A stretch of 64,000 nt of DNA from Dermatophagoides farinae (Eukaryota; Arthropoda; Arachnida; Sarcoptiformes; Pyroglyphidae), in assembly GCF_024713945.1 (NCBI RefSeq), contig NC_134682.1:5061001-5125000 (forward strand). The letters run 5' to 3'. The notes under the pieces were generated by a model. The model saw only the letters and a list, made by a program, of their open reading frames with translations, searched no databases and had not been told where the DNA came from. Both the position numbers and the translations under genes were made by a program. Of the stretch, positions 13,901 through 25,479 are shown in pieces. Position 1 is the first letter of the stretch. Each line of letters begins with the position of its first letter.

Positions 13901-16900
13901 TGATCACCACCACTTGAATATATTAACCACACTAAAATTGGAACCAAATAAAAACAAACCCTGAAAATGTTCAAGAAAAAACAAAAAAAAATAACGATTC
14001 TTTGAAGAGTTGACTTGTGATTTGATTTTTTGAACTATGCCTGCAAGTGTGTGTATAATACGTCTGATCTTGATTGATCGATGACTTTTAATTAACTGAA
14101 AAACTAACCATAATAAACCGAGAGAAATTCTTCTTCCTCTTCGGCCATCATTTACACTGTACACCACACACACACACAATGCTTAGTTTGTTCGTTATTA
14201 TTATTATTCTCATTTCTGACCGAAATTGTTCAAGTTCCGATTACAACGACACAACGATGATAATAATTTCTCATTCTCTGACCAATGTCCACTTCTGCAT
14301 CAATATACAACAGCAACAACAACAAAAAGTTTAATTATCCAACTTGTCAAGATTTATTTTTTTCTTTGCTTGTTTCAATTCATTTATTCTGTGTGATCAA
14401 CAAAAAAAAAAACAAAGAAAAATTTTCGTTTCAATTGCACATTTACAATTCTCACATTGAACAACTTGGGCAAATTTACACTTGGAAAACAAAACAAAAC
14501 AAAAAAAAAGAAAAAAAAATCTCATCAATTCATTCAAATAGATGAAACGATGTGCATTATTTAATGTTCAGTGTAATTTGTTTGAACGTTTAAAAAACAA
14601 GTCAAAGACAAAATTCAAGCAAAACAACAACTACGATTCTTTATCGGTTTGTTCATTGTTGTCGTTTTGATTGATTTTTGTTCCCTAAAGGTGTCAGTCG
14701 ATTTCGCCAAAATACATGTTCGATTGTGGTCACACTGTGCATTAATGTTGAACACTGGTTTTATTGTCTTAGTTTTTTGTATTGTTTTTCGGGTTTCCAT
14801 TTTCGTTCTATGGAATTCTTTTTTTTGAGCTAAAAATGATGATGTCATTTTCAAAGACATGTTTTTTCAGGTTTTGAAATTTTTATGATTTTTCTTGTCC
14901 CTTTTTGTTCGTTATTACCATTTGTTTGGCTTTCTTTTGGCATGATTCACCAGACCACACACGCATTAATTCATGTGTTTGATGAGTTCATTTTATTCTT
15001 TTTCTCCAATGGTCCATTTCTGTTGACTCTAGTTACATTGTATGTGTTTGAATGTTCCTGGAATTCAAAAGTAGAAACATTTTCATTTCATTTCGATGAC
15101 CTTTTTCCATGATGGTTATGTGTGTTTTGTAAAGAAAACATTTAATGGCGCCCATTATGGGCTATTACGATCGTTTTCATATACAATCTGGTTTGTGTGT
15201 GTAATAATAAGAAAAATAATTTTTTTTTCCTATTTCAACATCCACACATACACTGAAAAAACCAAATTCTGATTCGATCATCATTTCAGAACGGAATGAA
15301 AATTGCACAATTTTCTTTTTCCCAAGTAGTTTGATGACGATGACGATAATGTATCAACATACACAATACGAATATTATACACAAACACATTATGTAACAT
15401 GTTATCGTTATACAACGACCTTCCCCTTCCTGTTTGGTCTGCTAAATGTGTCTCTAGGTGCCTATAAAAAATTTGAAATGAGAAATCTTTCTCCTACCCC
15501 TTCCTTTTGCTTTTCAATTGATTTAATTGCATTTATGTATATGGTATAGTTTGATTTGTGGAAAAAGAAAAAATAAAAATTGTTTATACACGATACTAGT
15601 GACGCCACCTGGTTATTCATTATTGACTGAATTTTTTCAAAAAAAAAAAAAAAAATTGATTCACTTGTAACTTCTTATTCCATGAATAACATGACATGAC
15701 AATAGCAGGAAAAAGGCAAAATTTGAAAATGATTACAATTATCAAACACAATGAGCAAACATGCAAATAATTAAAATGAATGAAAAATGTTTGCATGCAT
15801 ATCTCAATTAATAAAATAGATATTCGTACAAATCTAGCTCAAACTTTTTTCCCTATGAATTTGATCCAGTGAATATATTTGATGTTGGCAATCTCTGAGG
15901 GAAAGAAAAATCTGAGCTGCAGATACGTTTCTTTCTAATTCCATTATTCTATAAATTTGCCCGAAAGCACAATTCTATATTGTCCGAATAGCTGTTGCTA
16001 TATGTCTGGTGCGTTTTTTTGCTTCATTCACTTTTGCTGCATCATCGTCAACCGAATAATTTTATTTCATAGCCATGATGCAGTTGTTTGTGTGTGTGTA
16101 ACATGTCTAATTCAATCAAATCGATTTATTCGCTCAATATCACGGTATAGAGTTAGAGCGAGCGAGCGAGCCAAAAAAAATCAAATCAAATCAAATCAAA
16201 TGATGTTCATTTCCTCGTGAATTTCTGTGATGATTACAACAGGAGAAAAAAATGTTCGGCTTTCGGCAACAAAACAAGAGAGAAAAAGAAAAACAATCTG
16301 GACCACCTCGAAAATGTTTCACACACACACACACGATACAAAAACCATGTTTGACATCAGCCTAGTGATGATGATTGTAATAATAATGTTCCGTGTTTGT
16401 CGGTAAATATTTACCGTACATCAAAATAATAATCGAAAGGACCTTTTTCAGAGAGCGAGAGAGTGAGAGGTGCAGAAAACAAAACAAATTCGTGACATTA
16501 TGTCGCTCGAGGTCTATCAATTTTCTATTTTTTTTCATATTTGATATTCTGCATATTTTTCTTCTTCTTCTTCACGAAATATACACACAGTGTGAATATT
16601 CGTTATGATCATAATTTGTTTGTTGGATAAACTTGTTGGATGAATTTATTCCATGTTTTTTTGTTGTTGTCGTTCGAAAAGATGCTGTACATAATTTAAT
16701 GTCAAATGTATAGTGAAAAGATTGAGGACTGGATGTGAGTTGTTCATTCAAAATAATTCTGCGGTGCGAGGAGGTGGTAGGATGAATATATAAAATTTAC
16801 CTTTTTCTTTGTGATTATTCAATTGGAATGGAATACAATTTCATTTTGCATATTGAATTCTTAATCTGATCTAATAGATTGAAATTGGAATCTCCATTTT

Positions 16901-19900
16901 CATCAATTTGCCTATCAATCATTGGAATCGATTTGATTGTTGTTGTTGTGAATCTGGTTTGATTGTCAATCCAAACAAACGACAAATAGAAAAAGAAACA
17001 ACGCTTTAGGCTTTTCCAACTACGATGAATGAATGAATTGACATTCCTTGCTTCTTTAAAATTGTGTGTGTGTGTGCATGTATACCATACAAAACGAATG
17101 AGGCATAAAGTAATCCTGAAAGGAAAAATAAAATTATTTTTCACTCGATTAATTTATTGCCTTACGGTATTGCCTTAGATTTCATTTCATTTCATTTCAT
17201 TTCACACTCGTAGCGAAGAAATTGACATTTTTTAAATTTTAAAAATTTTTTCAACTAGAAACAAGTTTTTCACTTGCTACCCGAAAGCGTAGAATTTTTC
17301 AAATTGAAATGGAAAAAAAATTCAAATTCAAATTCAAAATTCTTTTCCTTTTTTTCTGTTCATTGGTTGGTTCGTCGTGGTTGATCCTTTTGCATTTTGT
17401 TTACAATTCTGTTTTTGAACATTGTATGCATGTTATTGAATGTGCGTGTGTTTGTAGAATTTTTTTTTAGAATACAAAAGAATGTCATGTGAATGAAACC
17501 ACCAGAATTCTGGTGTTGAAAGTGATTGTAACATTGAGCCACACACACACACACAATCGAACAATTGGAATTCTGAATCAATGGATTTCGAATTTTTTTT
17601 ATTCTTTTCTTATTCAATTGCCATTATTATATTATGATTTGTTATTTAACCGAATGTTTGAATCATTTTCTATGGAAAATGACAACAGCAAAAAAATCTC
17701 ACAAGTGTCAAAAACATTCACATCAAAGGAGAAAATCAAAACAAGCCAAATATTAATAGAACCACAGTGGAAATATAGAGTGAAAATAAATTGCTGTAGA
17801 TTTTCATCCAGTACATTGATCATCGATTCATTGATCGGTATCTTATCCTTTATTTTGATCGATTTACAATCAATTACAATTTGTTTCCGTTTCCTCATAA
17901 TTACTATTACTATTACTATTTTTGCATATAAATCCCGGGATTCTTAATCTTATTAAATATTATGAATTTTGTCTGTCGCTTGTGTTTAAATTGATGTCAA
18001 TGTTGTTGTTGTTGTTGTTGGTTGTGATTGTGTTAATCTTTCCAGGATTAGCAGTAGTTTAGAATTAATCTTTTTGTTTGTTTCTGGATTAATGACCCTT
18101 TTTTCTTTTGATACATTGATTGTATTCATATTCATATTTTTTTCTCTCTTTCATTAGTCGATCAACGAAAATAGCAACTATAACGAATGGTGAAAGTAAA
18201 TCATCAAATAAATCATCAATGATGATGCACAATGATACATCGAATCGAACAGATTTCTGTTCAAATCAAGATGTAAATTCAGGAGATTTAAGTGATCACG
18301 AAGAAGAATTTTATTATACAGAAATGGAAATTCTCAATGATCATCATACTGATGATGATCATGATGACCACAATAATGATGATGATGATGATGATGAAGT
18401 TAATGTCGATCATGATGACGACCATGATGATAATATCGATCAAATGGATGTTGATGTCGATAATGATGATGGCAGAAAATTGTCAACAACAACAAATAAA
18501 ATTCGCATTCAAAATCTCAATTCACCTGCCATGCCATCATCGAATTCGAAATCCAATAATTCACTTAGTCATGAAAATCTAGTTTCTTCAACGAAAAAAA
18601 TTAACAATGATAATGGCCATGGTGATGAAGATCAAGATGGTCCAATTGATCTATCAGCCCGATCAAATTCATTATTATCATCATTGTCGATTTTACCGTT
18701 GAATACGACAACAACGGCAACAGCAATGACCACCACCACCACCACCGCTACATCATCATCATCAACAATGATGACCATTTCAACAACTTCCATAATACCA
18801 CCAAGAATGTTTCATCATCCACATCATCAGCAGACGAATTTTTCATCTGCATCACCATCATCATTATCATCAAGTTCATCATCGTCATCTTCATCATCAT
18901 CATCAACATCAGCTTATTTTTCATCCTCATCACCTACATCATCAATAAAATCCTGGTCAGCTCAATATGAAAATAGCATGATAAATAGTCAAAATAACGG
19001 CAACAACAATAACAGCAGCAATAATCAACAACAACAGCAATCAAATGAAAATTTAATAAAAAATGATGAACAACATCACTATGATCAACATCAATCATCG
19101 ATTGTTGTCAATAACAATAATAATAAATCATTGAATGTGATTCAATATGGCCGTACTGAACTTTCATCGATATCGAAAACAACAGCAGCAACATCTACCA
19201 CTTTGAATGATAAAACGATTAATGGCGATGATGATCATGTTGATCATGTAAGCAATAATAGAAAATTAGTTGAAAATGTTGAGAAATCATCATACTCATC
19301 AACTATTTCTGCTGCTACATCGACACCTGGATCTTCATCGTTTGTGATTCCATCGAGTCATTCAAATACACTTCCTTCATTTCCTCATTATCATCATCAA
19401 AAGAATGTTTTATCATCACCCCCACCGATCCAAACATCAACAACGGTGACATCGCCCATTAATATAAATTCTGCCAATCATTCTACTGGTCAATCTTCTT
19501 TATCATCATCGAAAGTGCCTCATCATAGCAATCTAATCCGTGATGGTTTACCATCATCATCATCATCATCATTTATGAATGGCCACCATTTGCAGCATCC
19601 AAATTTGGCTTCATCGACAACACCAATATTGCCTAGGCGACGTGGTCGACCACCTGGTTCAACAAATAAAAAGAAAAAATTATTATTGCATCAACAACAA
19701 CAGCAGCAGCAACAACAACAACAGCAATTAATATGTGCAATGAATTCATTGAATGGTACACCATTTATAGCATCGATTGCTGCATCATTATCACCATCAT
19801 CTTCATCATCATCATCGAATTATCATCAAAATAATGATCATCATCATCATCATCATCTCAATGGTAATTCATCATCAATAATAAAAAATCATAATCAACA

Positions 19901-20369
19901 CCATCGTGGATCAAATATACAATTCAATTATATGGAAAAAACATCAGCATTTCATCCACTCAACCCTCTTCATTATCATAATCATCCATCACTTCATCCG
20001 CATCAACTTGGAAGCGGTAGTGGTAACCATCATCATCATCATTCTGCATTCAATGGTCATGATTCACGTCATCATCCTCTTTTTGGGTCATTAAAAGGAT
20101 TAGTTGCAACAATGGGTGCATTGAATAATCATCATCATTCACAGCATAACATTAATAATTTGGCCGGAAACACAATGAATGGAACAGGAACTAGTAATAC
20201 TAGTAATACTAGTAATACTAGTAACACTAGTAATACTAGCAATACTAGTAATCAACGAAAACCACGTGGTGAATCAAGAAAATGTCGTAAAGTATATGGT
20301 ATGGATAATCGACAATTATGGTGCACACAATGTAAATGGAAAAAAGCCTGTTCCAGATTTATTGATTGA
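10969..20369 (+). CDS. Glut4EF: Glut4EF / ZNF704-ZNF395-SLC2A4RG family C2H2 and C-clamp transcription factor
   Basis: Predicted nuclear DNA-binding regulator. Exons are 10969-11144 (probably starting at the acceptor at 10936) and 18158-20369, joined in phase 2|1 to give 795 residues. Additional small exons in the 7-kb intron cannot be excluded. Exon 1 carries one C2H2 finger (C34, C39, H52, H57) followed by HLGR. Right after the junction comes the family signature [14 protein letters not shown], which resembles the vertebrate GEEDFYYTEI block. The end is a C-clamp with Cys at 768, 781, 784 and 790 ([14 protein letters not shown]... WKKAC), nearly identical to ZNF704/ZNF395. Between lie Asp/His-, Ser-, Gln-, His- and TSN-rich runs, a PIDLS motif (221-225) and an AT-hook-like RGRPPG (554-559). 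The family binds GC-rich promoter elements such as that of GLUT4. Target genes here are unknown. The N-terminus is uncertain because an upstream exon may add residues in frame. Confidence 0.88.
11145..18157 (+). other. 7-kb intron of the Glut4EF-type gene
   Basis: Donor gtaagt begins at 11145. The acceptor, ttcattag, ends at 18157 behind a T-rich tract. The contents are AT-rich with CA, ATG/CAT and pentanucleotide repeats (ATCAA units near 16180-16203, ATTTC units near 17176-17203, TTAAA units near 13283-13306). Open frames such as 17489-17947 lack family resemblance. It is more than 50 times longer than the usual introns in this window, so it may contain regulatory elements or skipped exons that I cannot recognise. 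Confidence 0.7.
19690..19728 (+). repeat. Poly-glutamine coding run (CAA/CAG)
   Basis: About 12 Gln codons, mixed CAA and CAG, within the large exon of the Glut4EF-type gene. They follow the basic AT-hook-like segment and a Leu-Leu-Leu-His stretch. Confidence 0.85.
20190..20252 (+). repeat. Nine-base coding minisatellite, seven copies of ACTAGTAAT (Thr-Ser-Asn)
   Basis: Seven tandem 9-nt units encode (TSN)7 just before the C-clamp. Copies 4 and 6 carry single substitutions: AAC for AAT in copy 4, AGC for AGT in copy 6, both silent. The unit length is a multiple of three, so copy-number change would keep the frame. Confidence 0.92.
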
Positions 20370-23040
20370 TACAATCAATCGATTGAATTTTAATTGATGT
20401 TTGCTGCAATTTTTTTTTCATTCGTAATTCATTCGCATTTCATTCGATTATCAAAGAAATCTATCGATTGTTTTTTCTTTTATTTTTCTGTTTTCTTTAT
20501 CGATATATTCATCATTATATTCAAAATATTTGATTGAGAAACGTTCACTTATCATCATCTCACATACACAGTACCTAAGTAAATACTCCCAAACAATTCA
20601 TTTGTGAAAAATTTTTGTCTCTCTGTATTTCATAGCTACTCAATTATCAATGGAAGAAAATTAATTGAAAATCTATTTCATTAACCAAAACAAAAAAAAA
20701 AAAAAAAAAAACAAAACAAAAAAATTCACAAACACATAAACACACGCACACCAAAAATGAATATCCTGTCCTAATGATACTCATAATCATCATCATCAAA
20801 AAAAACGATAACGAAATACTCTAAATTATTCTCATGATTAATTTATTACGAACCACCATTCTGATTGAATTAAGGAACCAAAACCAAACCAAACAAATGA
20901 AACGAAAATTTTATCTTTGTTTTTTGATCTCAAAATTTTCATTTTTTTTTCTTGAAAAAAATTTCTATCATTATTGACACACTGGATACATCATCATTAG
21001 ATTATTATTTTTTCAATCAATGATCAATTAATCATCGATTTTTTTCCGTTAAAAATATTACGAACAACAACCAATCGACACCACACATACACATACGAAA
21101 AACTTTTTTTTGTTCGAAATCCATATTGTCAAACTTTGTCGTTTTATCACCATAAATATAGAGAGATAAAAACCGAGACATAATTTAATAATTTGAGATG
21201 TGAAAATGATCCAGAAACCTTGAATTTTTTTTTCTTTCCAACCCCAATTCTCATTGATAAAAACAAATGATTCAAAAGGCATGAGATTAGCATAAACATG
21301 AGCTTTTTCTAGTCGGATTTCCACAATTATTTCATTATTTTGCGGATGTTTTCTTTTTTTGCCGTCCGGATATTTTTGATTTTGATCATTTAATCAAGTA
21401 TGAAATGTTTTTGCAGAACAAAGAGGAGAAAATTAATTTGACAACAAAAAGATGAAGAAATTTTCTCAAGATTCTATCACCACTATCACAAATCACACAC
21501 ACACACACACACATACATCATTAGGGATCAAGAAGAAATTCAATTTCCATTTCGATTTGATCCACCACAACCACATTGATGCAATTATTAGATTCAAGAA
21601 TCAGGACATGATGATGGCGATGACGATAGAAAATGAACTTAACGTGTACGAATTAGGAAAAAATTGTTCATTCATTCCATGACCAGACAATGAAGAGAAG
21701 AAAAAAAAATTAAGAAACAAAGTAACCACCACCATACGAAAGATATTAAGACGCAACATTGTCACAATGATTTGATGTCGGTGCCATTTTTCTTTTTTCA
21801 CTTTTTTGTTTTGTTCCCAATAACCAAAATGAACGGACAAATGTGTCATCTCATCTCAACACAGACCACGTCATCAGGATGATGAAAGAAGAACAAAAAA
21901 AAATTTGTTCCGGGTTCCAAATTGATGAAACACACACACACACAGTGACAGTTAGTGTCTCAACAATTCAATTTCAAATAAAGCTCAATTAAATCCAGAA
22001 GAAAAAAGACTAGAATCCTGTGTGATGTCCACACACACACACACACACATCACGATCACGAATTCAATTTGTGATTTTTTCTCTTCTTTCTCATTTGATT
22101 CTGATGTCCATGCTGGTGTTGTGGTCTTTTGGGATATGGAACGAAAAAAAACTCGTATCGAATTTATTTTTGAGTTTTAACGCCTTTTATTCCCATGTTG
22201 TTTGTTTGTTTCATCACGAATGAGAGATTTAATTTTATTTTTTCCAAAAAAAAAATTCCTTGGTTTCAGAAATTCACCGATAGCTGACGCTAGTAGTAGC
22301 TTTCTTCAAATTTTTTATTTTCAATCCAAAATACAAATTCTTTTGATCATGAGAATAGCCGCAATTAAACGCACAGAATTTTTTTTGCTGTTCCAAACAA
22401 GATGACAAAAATAATTTTCAATGGTTCTCTGGATCATTTATCTCTCTCACTTTTTCATATGAACTCTTTATCCAAAACTTGCCTTTTCCTCATCATCATT
22501 ATTACGGTAGAATTGATTTAAAATTATCAAAAAAAAGATTAAATTCCAACAGAATAGAAATTGATGAAATTATTTTTGTAACATTTTTTTTGAAACAAAA
22601 AACAAAAAAAGTAATGATTCTCACACACACACACACACATGTATTGACCAAATTTATACTCACTCACAATATAATCTCACATTCTTTAACAAAAAAAACT
22701 GTTTAATTAACTAATCCTTATAATTATTCTATTTAAATCACACAAGACGCAACAACAACGAAATCAAGTTTGAATAATTTCTCTTCATTCATTTATTATT
22801 GTTTTTCTTTTTGATTCGCGAATGTCGATTTGTTATTTGATTTGATTTAATTTTATTCATATTCAATTCATCGAAATCATCCTCAAATACCATACCATAC
22901 CATTACATGAATTAAATGTAAACTTTCATTTTTTTTGCCCTCCATTATTCTCACACTTTCACAATCAAGTATTGAAATAATTATCTATATAAATCTCATT
23001 ATCATTGAATGATTTCTTTTTTGGAAAATAAAAATTATTA
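20370..23040. other. Intergenic region between convergent genes
   Basis: This holds the 3' UTR of the Glut4EF-type gene on the left and the 3' flank of the minus-strand DRAM-like gene on the right. It is AT-rich, with poly-A near 20691-20711 and several CA tracts (near 21496, 21930, 22030 and 22621). No coding feature is supported. Confidence 0.6.
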
Positions 23041-24003
23041 TTATTTGACATTGTGCTGGAATATTTGTTTCCATTTTCGAAATTGATACATTCTTTTGCT
23101 TATAATTAGAAAAATCGGCGAATACGACAATAATGCTGTCCATTCAGCAATGACAGTTGCTTTGAACCATTCGGCACCGGGTTTGTCTTCCGTCCATTTC
23201 ATTCGGATGTTATTGTCGAAGAAAACCAACAAGGTTGATTCATGATGAAATAATGCAATCAATATAGTGGGCATAGTCACAATCCATGCGATAACTATTA
23301 AACACGTTACAATAGTCAATGTTAATGGTCGATTTTCAATGCGACCATAGTCATATAAGTTTTGGCATATATAAAGCTATTGAATGGAAAACAGTCTTAG
23401 TCATCGGTCATGATGATTGTGAACACAAACCTGATCAAATAGATAAATCAACGAGAATAAAACGCATATGACACCAATTGCATGTTCAATAAGATGATCA
23501 TTACTTGGAAAATTTCCAATCAACATAAAGCCAAATGCTGTTATTATCATGCAAATAAAATAACGATAATTTCTGTCATTTAATTCGTTAATCAATTGTT
23601 TATTCATCACTATCATAGTCTGGGTTGTTGTTTTGCCATTTGTTATTGTACATTCATTATTATTATCGTCATCATCATTATCATTTTGATGATTCAATTT
23701 AAATTGTTGGAAAAGATGAAATTCCACTTGTTTACAGCGTAGATATGCTGTTATCACTAATAAAATGGCAACAGCATCAGCTGATTGTGAGAAATAACCA
23801 CGGGCTGGCAGAACGGCACCAACATCACTTACCAATGATATTGGATAACTGTTACCAACAAATACAGCAGATATATAAGTCAATGGTAATGATGTGATTA
23901 CAATTATGCCGACCAACAATGGTATAGTCCAAAAATAGGAATCATATTCATTGAGAATTCTGTTTATATCGATTATCCGTTTATTAAATTTGGTTGCCGA
24001 CAT
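23041..24003 (-). CDS. DRAM/Frag1-type multi-pass membrane protein (paralogue 1)
   Basis: Probable autophagy-modulator-like lysosomal or Golgi membrane protein of the Frag1/DRAM/Sfk1 superfamily. Exons on the minus strand are 24003-23431 and 23376-23041, separated by a 54-nt GT-AG intron in phase 0, giving 302 residues. The diagnostic block follows the first membrane span and lumenal loop: PISLVSDVGAVLPARGYFS resembles the DRAM segment PYISDTGTxxPE. About six hydrophobic segments are visible. The last half contains ENRPLTLTIVT and ends with a basic tail (KRMYQFRKWK). An Asp/Asn-rich cytoplasmic insert (about residues 108-135) is absent from the neighbouring paralogue. The start is the first ATG, MSATKFNK. 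Its nearest relative is the gene immediately upstream, which points to local tandem duplication. The exact DRAM subtype cannot be told by eye. Confidence 0.82.
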
Positions 24004-24542
24004 TTTTGTTTGTATGCAAGAATTTCGTTTCCCTTTGAATATTTATACTCTGCTCAACGAACGTGCACCATAATTGATGCCAATGAATGATGAACAGTAA
24101 CAAACAATTTGTCATTCCAAAGAGAAAAAAGGTAGGTGGAAAAAATTCATTTGTTTCTTTTGTTTTTCGTTTCATTTTCCATTTTGTCAATGTGCCAAAA
24201 TCAATGTAAAAATGAGGAAACTGAATGTGTTCATTATCTTATCCTCCTAGTTTTTTTTTTCTTTCACACACTCACACACAGGATTGAATTTGATTGATTG
24301 ATAATGTATTTATTGGTGTCTTTTTTATCGTGTGTTTTTCTATTCGATTCGAATATTTGCATTTTTAACCATTGAAGATGCAAATATCTGTTGATCATCG
24401 TTGAAAATTGTTTCTTAAAATACTAAATAATTTTATTGATCACAAGAAATTTAATTTGTGCAACAAAAATCAACCAAAAATAAATTCTAATACAAATGAC
24501 TCATCGATTGATAACTACATGAATGATGATACACACAATGTT
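24004..24542. other. Spacer between the two DRAM-like paralogues
   Basis: About 540 nt of AT-rich DNA that must contain the promoter of paralogue 1 and the 3' end of paralogue 2, both on the minus strand. No gene is seen. Confidence 0.6.
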
Positions 24543-25479
24543 TCAGTAAACAATACGATTCCAGTGTTTGAACAATCGCATTCTATTTGCAAGAACTAAT
24601 AATGTCGGTGAATAATTCATAATGACCACCCATTCCATTATGATACCGGTACGAAACCAAAGAAAACTTGGTGCATCACTCGGCCAATCTAAACGTAGAT
24701 TCGCATCTAACCAAACAAACAATGAACCATGAACCCATAATGAAAGAAAAAATATCGCCGTCGTTAATGGCCAACCAATCGTTACCGTATACGTTACAAT
24801 AGTCAATGTGATTGGTCGACTTTCGATTTGATCACATTCATAAAGTTTATTGGCAATAAATGTCTGAATGAGAAAAAAAGAAGAATTTACAACTTGCCGA
24901 ATCAATTTCATTTCACGAATACTGTACCTGTGATATTAGGAATGGTATAGTGGTGAACATGAAAAAACAACCGACACCATGTTCATACAAATGATCGACA
25001 CTATTGAAATTTCCTAATATTATAAAACCAATCGAACTCAGAATACAACAACAGAATGACTGATAATTTTTCTCATGTAAAATACGTATCATGTCCAAAT
25101 TGTTTATTTGGCGATTTTCGGATCGTGGAATGATTCTGGTCAGATAATATTCCACTTGTTTGCTACGCAAATAACCGCTGATAGCGAAGAAAAAGGAAAT
25201 CATGTCCAATGATTGAGAGAAATAACCGGCCACTGGTGATGCGGCACCAACATCACTGACCAACCAAACTAATGGATATCCTCGCGTATATGATGTTATT
25301 AAATAACTGCGTAATCACAGAAAATCACCAATTATCCATATCAATAAATCGATAACTTACCATGAAATCAATGTGATAAACAGCAGTAAGCCGCCTGTAA
25401 ATGGAAATAACCATAAATTCGGTTCAAATCGTCGAATTAAACGTTCAAAATCGAAAAATTTACACGAATTTTCATTCAT
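24543..25479 (-). CDS. DRAM/Frag1-type multi-pass membrane protein (paralogue 2)
   Basis: Exons on the minus strand are 25479-25361, 25306-24928 and 24863-24543 (introns 54 and 64 nt, GT-AG), giving 272 residues. The N-terminus is MNENSCKFFDF. The diagnostic DRAM block reads PLVWLVSDVGAASPVAGYF after the first span, and the conserved YLRSKQVEYYL and ESRPITLTIVT segments match paralogue 1 (YLRCKQVEFHL, ENRPLTLTIVT). The second intron sits at exactly the homologous place in both genes (after LISQ here, LFDQ there). The first intron is present only here. Predicted role: endomembrane protein related to DRAM autophagy modulators. The initiator is the more upstream of two nearby ATGs (25479). Confidence 0.82.

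Noticed and set aside
17489-17947. 152-codon open frame inside the 7-kb intron
   Set aside because: Low-complexity, contains a His-Thr run from a CA repeat, overlaps an equally long antisense frame, and has no recognisable motif.
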